Part shown: positions 61,020 through 64,000 of the stretch, piece after piece | Numbering within the stretch: the first letter of the stretch is position 1 | Layout: every line of letters starts with the position of its first letter | Made by a program: the position numbers and the translations under genes | Origin: Graphiopsis chlorocephala | Lineage: Eukaryota > Ascomycota > Dothideomycetes > Cladosporiales > Cladosporiaceae | Assembly: GCA_022828445.1 (NCBI GenBank) | Contig: JAIZZJ010000004.1 | Coordinates: 496,001 to 560,000 of the forward strand | Direction of reading: 5' to 3' | Length of the DNA: 64,000 bases | Notes under the pieces: model-generated | The model's input: only the letters and a program-made list of their open reading frames with translations | Told to the model about the DNA's origin: nothing | The model's database searches: none

Positions 61020-61528
61020 ATGTTAATTTGGGAATGGCCGTCACGCAGGGGCTTGATCGTTCTCGAAAGCGCAGGGCCAGTAGACTTCGATCATCTCGAA
61101 CTCCACAGGATCCAACCTTCGGCAACCAGATCAAGCAGCCAGGCGAAGAAGATTCCTTCTGCCGAAAACTGCTCCACCTCGGCGCCCACTGGTTCGACAG
61201 CCGCGAGCGATACGGCTTCGTGGCTAACGTTGCCGATGAATGTGAGCCTGAGATTCAAGCTATTGAGGATAAAGATCAGCCTGCTCCGTCTGATGTGGAG
61301 CGGCGATGAGTCAGTGTTGGTGTTGAGGAGGAGAGGGGGTTTTGGGTTCTTGAGTTTGATCGGGTTATGTACTATGCATTGGAGACGAGAAATCTTGTGC
61401 CATTGGATGCTAGTCGCGCGATGCCAGCGACGACGACGCGGGAGAGGTGTGCGATCTTGAAGTATATGGATGCGGAGTTTTATCAGAGAGCGAGTGGGTA
61501 CAGCGGGCTTGCGTGTATCAATGCATGA
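61020..61528 (+). pseudogene. Disrupted protein-coding gene, unknown function
   Basis: Coding-like protein can be read on the plus strand but is broken twice. The first part, in one frame, reads EWPSRRGLIVLESAGPVDFD and ends near 61110. The sense then moves to another frame, with CRKLLHLGAHWFDSRERYGF and EPEIQAIEDKDQPAPSDVER, until a TGA at 61307-61309. The same frame continues after the stop with VEEERGFWVLEFDRVMYYAL and ends SGYSGLACINA at TGA 61526-61528. The stop sits after RR where a Trp codon (TGG) would fit, so a G-to-A change is likely. No intron with good borders explains the frame change. I do not know the family. Its 5' end lies within 25 bp of the 5S gene. Confidence 0.55.
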
Positions 61529-61693
61529 TAGACCAAAGAAGGTGGCGAACATGGTTCGTTCAAAAGGACATGAGTAGATCATGTTTTTCATGCTCCGCAT
61601 TGAAAAAGGATCAGTGTCGCGATAAGAGGGAAGGAAGAAACGTGTTCGAACGTGTCGTATCGTCCTCTACATCAATAACTTCTATACAGTATC

Positions 61694-63513
61694 TCAAGCC
61701 TTCGCAGCTCTCCTCTTGATCTGAATCTTCGCCTTCATAGGAGGCACAATAGCGGTACCAAGCCACTGGTTTGGCGGGCGCTCAGGCAAAGCCTTCACGT
61801 CGTAGTACATCACGATATGCGCCAACATCATCTGTTCATAAAGTCAGCCTTACATTCTTGAATCGAAACACATAAAACTATGCACTTACCTTCAACTCAT
61901 GCTGCACCAGGAAGCGACCCGGACAAGCGTGCCTGCCATGGCCGAAAGCGAGGAAGTTCTCGCCTGTGCTGACCATGCTCAGGTTCTTCATGTCAACGTA
62001 CTTCTGCAGATCCTCAGGATTGCTCGCGCGCGACGCTTCATACTCTTCTCTAGGGCGCGAGAAGCGGAAGGCGTCGTAAGAGTCCGCGTCGGAGTAGACT
62101 TTGGAGTCGTGGTGGCGGCTATGTTCGTCGATGCTGATCATCGAGCCGAAAGGAGCAGTCCAGCCTTCCTCTTCATTGCGTAGGCCTTCTTTGGCGACGA
62201 CTTTGCGCGTGATGCCGCGGGTGACGAAGTTGGAGACGCGCATGCTTTCACGAATGGCAGAGTCGGCGCGGACGAGCTTGATAAGAACTTTCTTACTCCA
62301 CCGACCTCCTTCGGTTTCTGCGAAGACGCGTTCGGCTTCCTCGCGCAAGCCTTCCATGTAACCCTTCGAAGGGTCGGCACTCAATAGGTCGAACAAGCAC
62401 ATTGAGAGGGTTAATGTGGTGGTGTGAATAGCTGCGAATTCGATGGGCATGATGAAGCGTGAGATCATGACGGGGTCGAGTTCTTTCGTCAGACCATCAG
62501 CTTTGGCGACTTGGATGTGCCAGGTGATATAGTCATCAGGAATCTCGATCTTAGAGTAGGGATTTTTCTCTTTCTCCTCGAAGTCTGCAAGACGTTGATG
62601 GATCACAGGTAGAGTGTGCTTGCGAGTCATCCAGTAGTGGTAGTGGTTGGGAAGGCACATCAGGCGTCCGACAATCGGGTGGAGGAATTTGGGAACGAAC
62701 GGCATCAGTGCAGTGGCTGTGATGACATCGATGGCGAAAGCGCTGTTGTGCTTCAAGAAGTTCTCGTTGCGGCACAACGGCAGACCAACGAACATGCGGT
62801 TGGAGATACGGGAGATCATGTCCATGGTGTTGTCCCAGACGGGGATGTCTTTGTAGTTCTCAGTGTCGAAACCCCACGTCGTATCAAAACAGTGGATGAT
62901 TTCGTCGTGGATGTTGGGAATAATGTTGTCGACCCTTCGAGCCAGACTTTTGTGGATCACTCGCTCATGGAAGACGGTCTCTAGTAGGTCTAGATAATGA
63001 GCGAGTCAGCATTACTGGTTCGATTCATCATGCAAGGAAAAAGTTGCCACGCACAAGGTGTCGTAAAAGCATAATCTCCCTGCAAAACATCATAGTGCGC
63101 CGCACGAACACTCGCCACATCATCTGGCTGCTCCGTGAGCCACTTCAGCTTGTTGTTGGGCATAACGATCTCATGGCGTCCAGAAAAGTCCGGGAAGATA
63201 TATGATTTGCCTTGTTGCGAATACTGATGAGCCAATCAGTCAGTTTGCGATTCAAGCCTCAAATTGCGACACAATCTCTCTCTACCTTTTGATACCCTTC
63301 AGCCAGCCAGTCCTTGACATTGCTGATACTCGAAAATGTCGCTCTCGTACCAGCGAAAGACTTGGAGTCGTCTTTACCAACCCATGGCAGGCTGGGATAC
63401 TCCTGATTTGAAGAAGCGGCTTTAGCGACAACAAGGACTAGCACAGATACAACAGCGAACGCGAGAACCGGGCGGTCCTCCGCCGCTTGGAGAAGAGCTT
63501 GCACCAATGTCAT
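61694..63513 (-). CDS. Cytochrome P450, ent-kaurene-oxidase-like group
   Basis: Four exons, 63513-63286, 63223-63055, 62989-61890 and 61831-61694, encode 544 residues with closing phases. The anchor is PVLAFAVVSVLVLVVAKAA, followed by YPSLPWVGKDDSKSFAGTRA, SYIFPDFSGRHEIVMPNNKLKWL and QPDDVASVRAAHYDVLQGDY, a pattern common in fungal P450s of the ent-kaurene oxidase/CYP503-like type used in secondary metabolism. I-helix is IEFAAIHTTTLTLSM, with the acid position occupied by H before TT. K-helix has IRESMR, and the heme loop is FLAFGHGRHACPGRFLV. The donor of exon 2 is GTGCGT, a weaker but acceptable site. No terpene cyclase is next to it in the window. Substrate unknown. Confidence 0.88.
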
Positions 63514-64000
63514 GGTGTTTCGTGGCGCGTGAAAGAGAGAAGTGGTCGGGAGGAGGCGATGGACATGTTGGCTGGCGGCTGGAGGCCTTCCCCAGAAGTC
63601 AGCTCGGTCAGCCGTCAGCAGACGATTAGACTTCGCTCCCTCAAGGGCACCGCCTCGACCGCGCGCGGATGTGAGATGATCCGTGGTGAATGGATGGCCT
63701 TGTGTGGATCGCGCGTTGCGATGCGCCGGCCAATCAGCGCCTCCGGCATTCCCGCGAGCCGGGCTTCGTTTTGCTGATCGTCTCCAGCATGCGCATGCAA
63801 GCGAGATCCTCCAGGGAATCTTTCTCCACTAACATCCACTTTACACCCGATGTCACGGTAGCGAGGATGCAATCTTCCAAAACCGAAAACGCCATCTGCA
63901 TCCATGCAGGTAGAAGCACTTCATGGCAAAGAGCACAGCGCCACGTCCAACGGGCATGTTATGGTTCCTAGCAATCAGGGTGAAACTTACAAAACAAGAG
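63514..64000. other. P450 5' flank, window end
   Basis: Promoter region of the P450 gene. Overlapping ORFs of 60-96 codons on both strands are compositional shadows; no gene can be supported before the window ends. Confidence 0.45.

Noticed and set aside
1..64000. CRISPR arrays, prokaryotic operons or integrated viral genes
   Set aside because: No short evenly spaced direct repeats with unique spacers, no Shine-Dalgarno-led operons and no viral hallmark proteins; spliced genes throughout indicate nuclear fungal DNA.

Overview
The window is nuclear DNA of a filamentous ascomycete. Short introns (about 50-110 bp) with GTRNGY donors and NAG acceptors interrupt most genes. Both strands are densely coded, and the gene families are typical of moulds: hydrophobin, Dal5- and Git1-type MFS transporters, a Ser-rich-tailed peroxiredoxin, pectin lyase and several P450s. 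A single dispersed 5S rRNA gene and an intron-bearing tRNA-Gln also fit. The gene mix suggests a plant-associated Dothideomycete, but that placement is inference. I spliced the gene models by eye, checking that exon phases and family motifs agree.

Layout. 0-8.2 kb: end of an MFS drug transporter, a peroxiredoxin, a membrane-anchored multicopper oxidase, a secreted acid phosphatase and a VIT1/Ccc1-type transporter. 8.2-9.3 kb: degenerate tandem repeats and tRNA-Gln(CTG). 9.6-25.6 kb: accessory block with a regulator-like protein lacking a visible zinc cluster, a Dal5-like transporter, an AMP-forming ligase, a Git1-like transporter, a membrane-anchored M24 peptidase and a full ABC transporter. 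26-29.2 kb: PBDC1 homologue, then 2.5 kb without a supportable gene. 29.2-32.2 kb: hydrophobin and a catalytically degenerate aspartyl-protease-like membrane protein. 33.4-48.8 kb: mostly housekeeping or conserved genes (ZZ/EF-hand membrane protein, F-box-like protein, Mediator Med8, MPDU1, an unknown, an AT-hook/EVE protein, an IQ-motif protein). 48.8-58.0 kb: accessory block with two head-to-head P450s, an N-acyl-D-amino-acid deacylase facing a RidA deaminase, and a Dal5-type transporter. 58.9-63.5 kb: secreted pectin lyase, 5S rRNA, a broken gene and a third P450.

How the genes may work together. Four copies of the high-affinity Pho4/NUC-1 type site CACGTGGG lie in the 5' flanks of the acid phosphatase, the VIT1-like gene and the Dal5-like transporter. 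A CACGTG core also lies upstream of the Git1-like transporter. This suggests a phosphate-responsive neighbourhood. The 48.8-58 kb block could form a catabolic module: transporter uptake, deacylation of N-acyl-D-amino acids, imine clean-up by RidA, and P450 oxidation of released chains. Both ideas are inferences from gene content and motifs.
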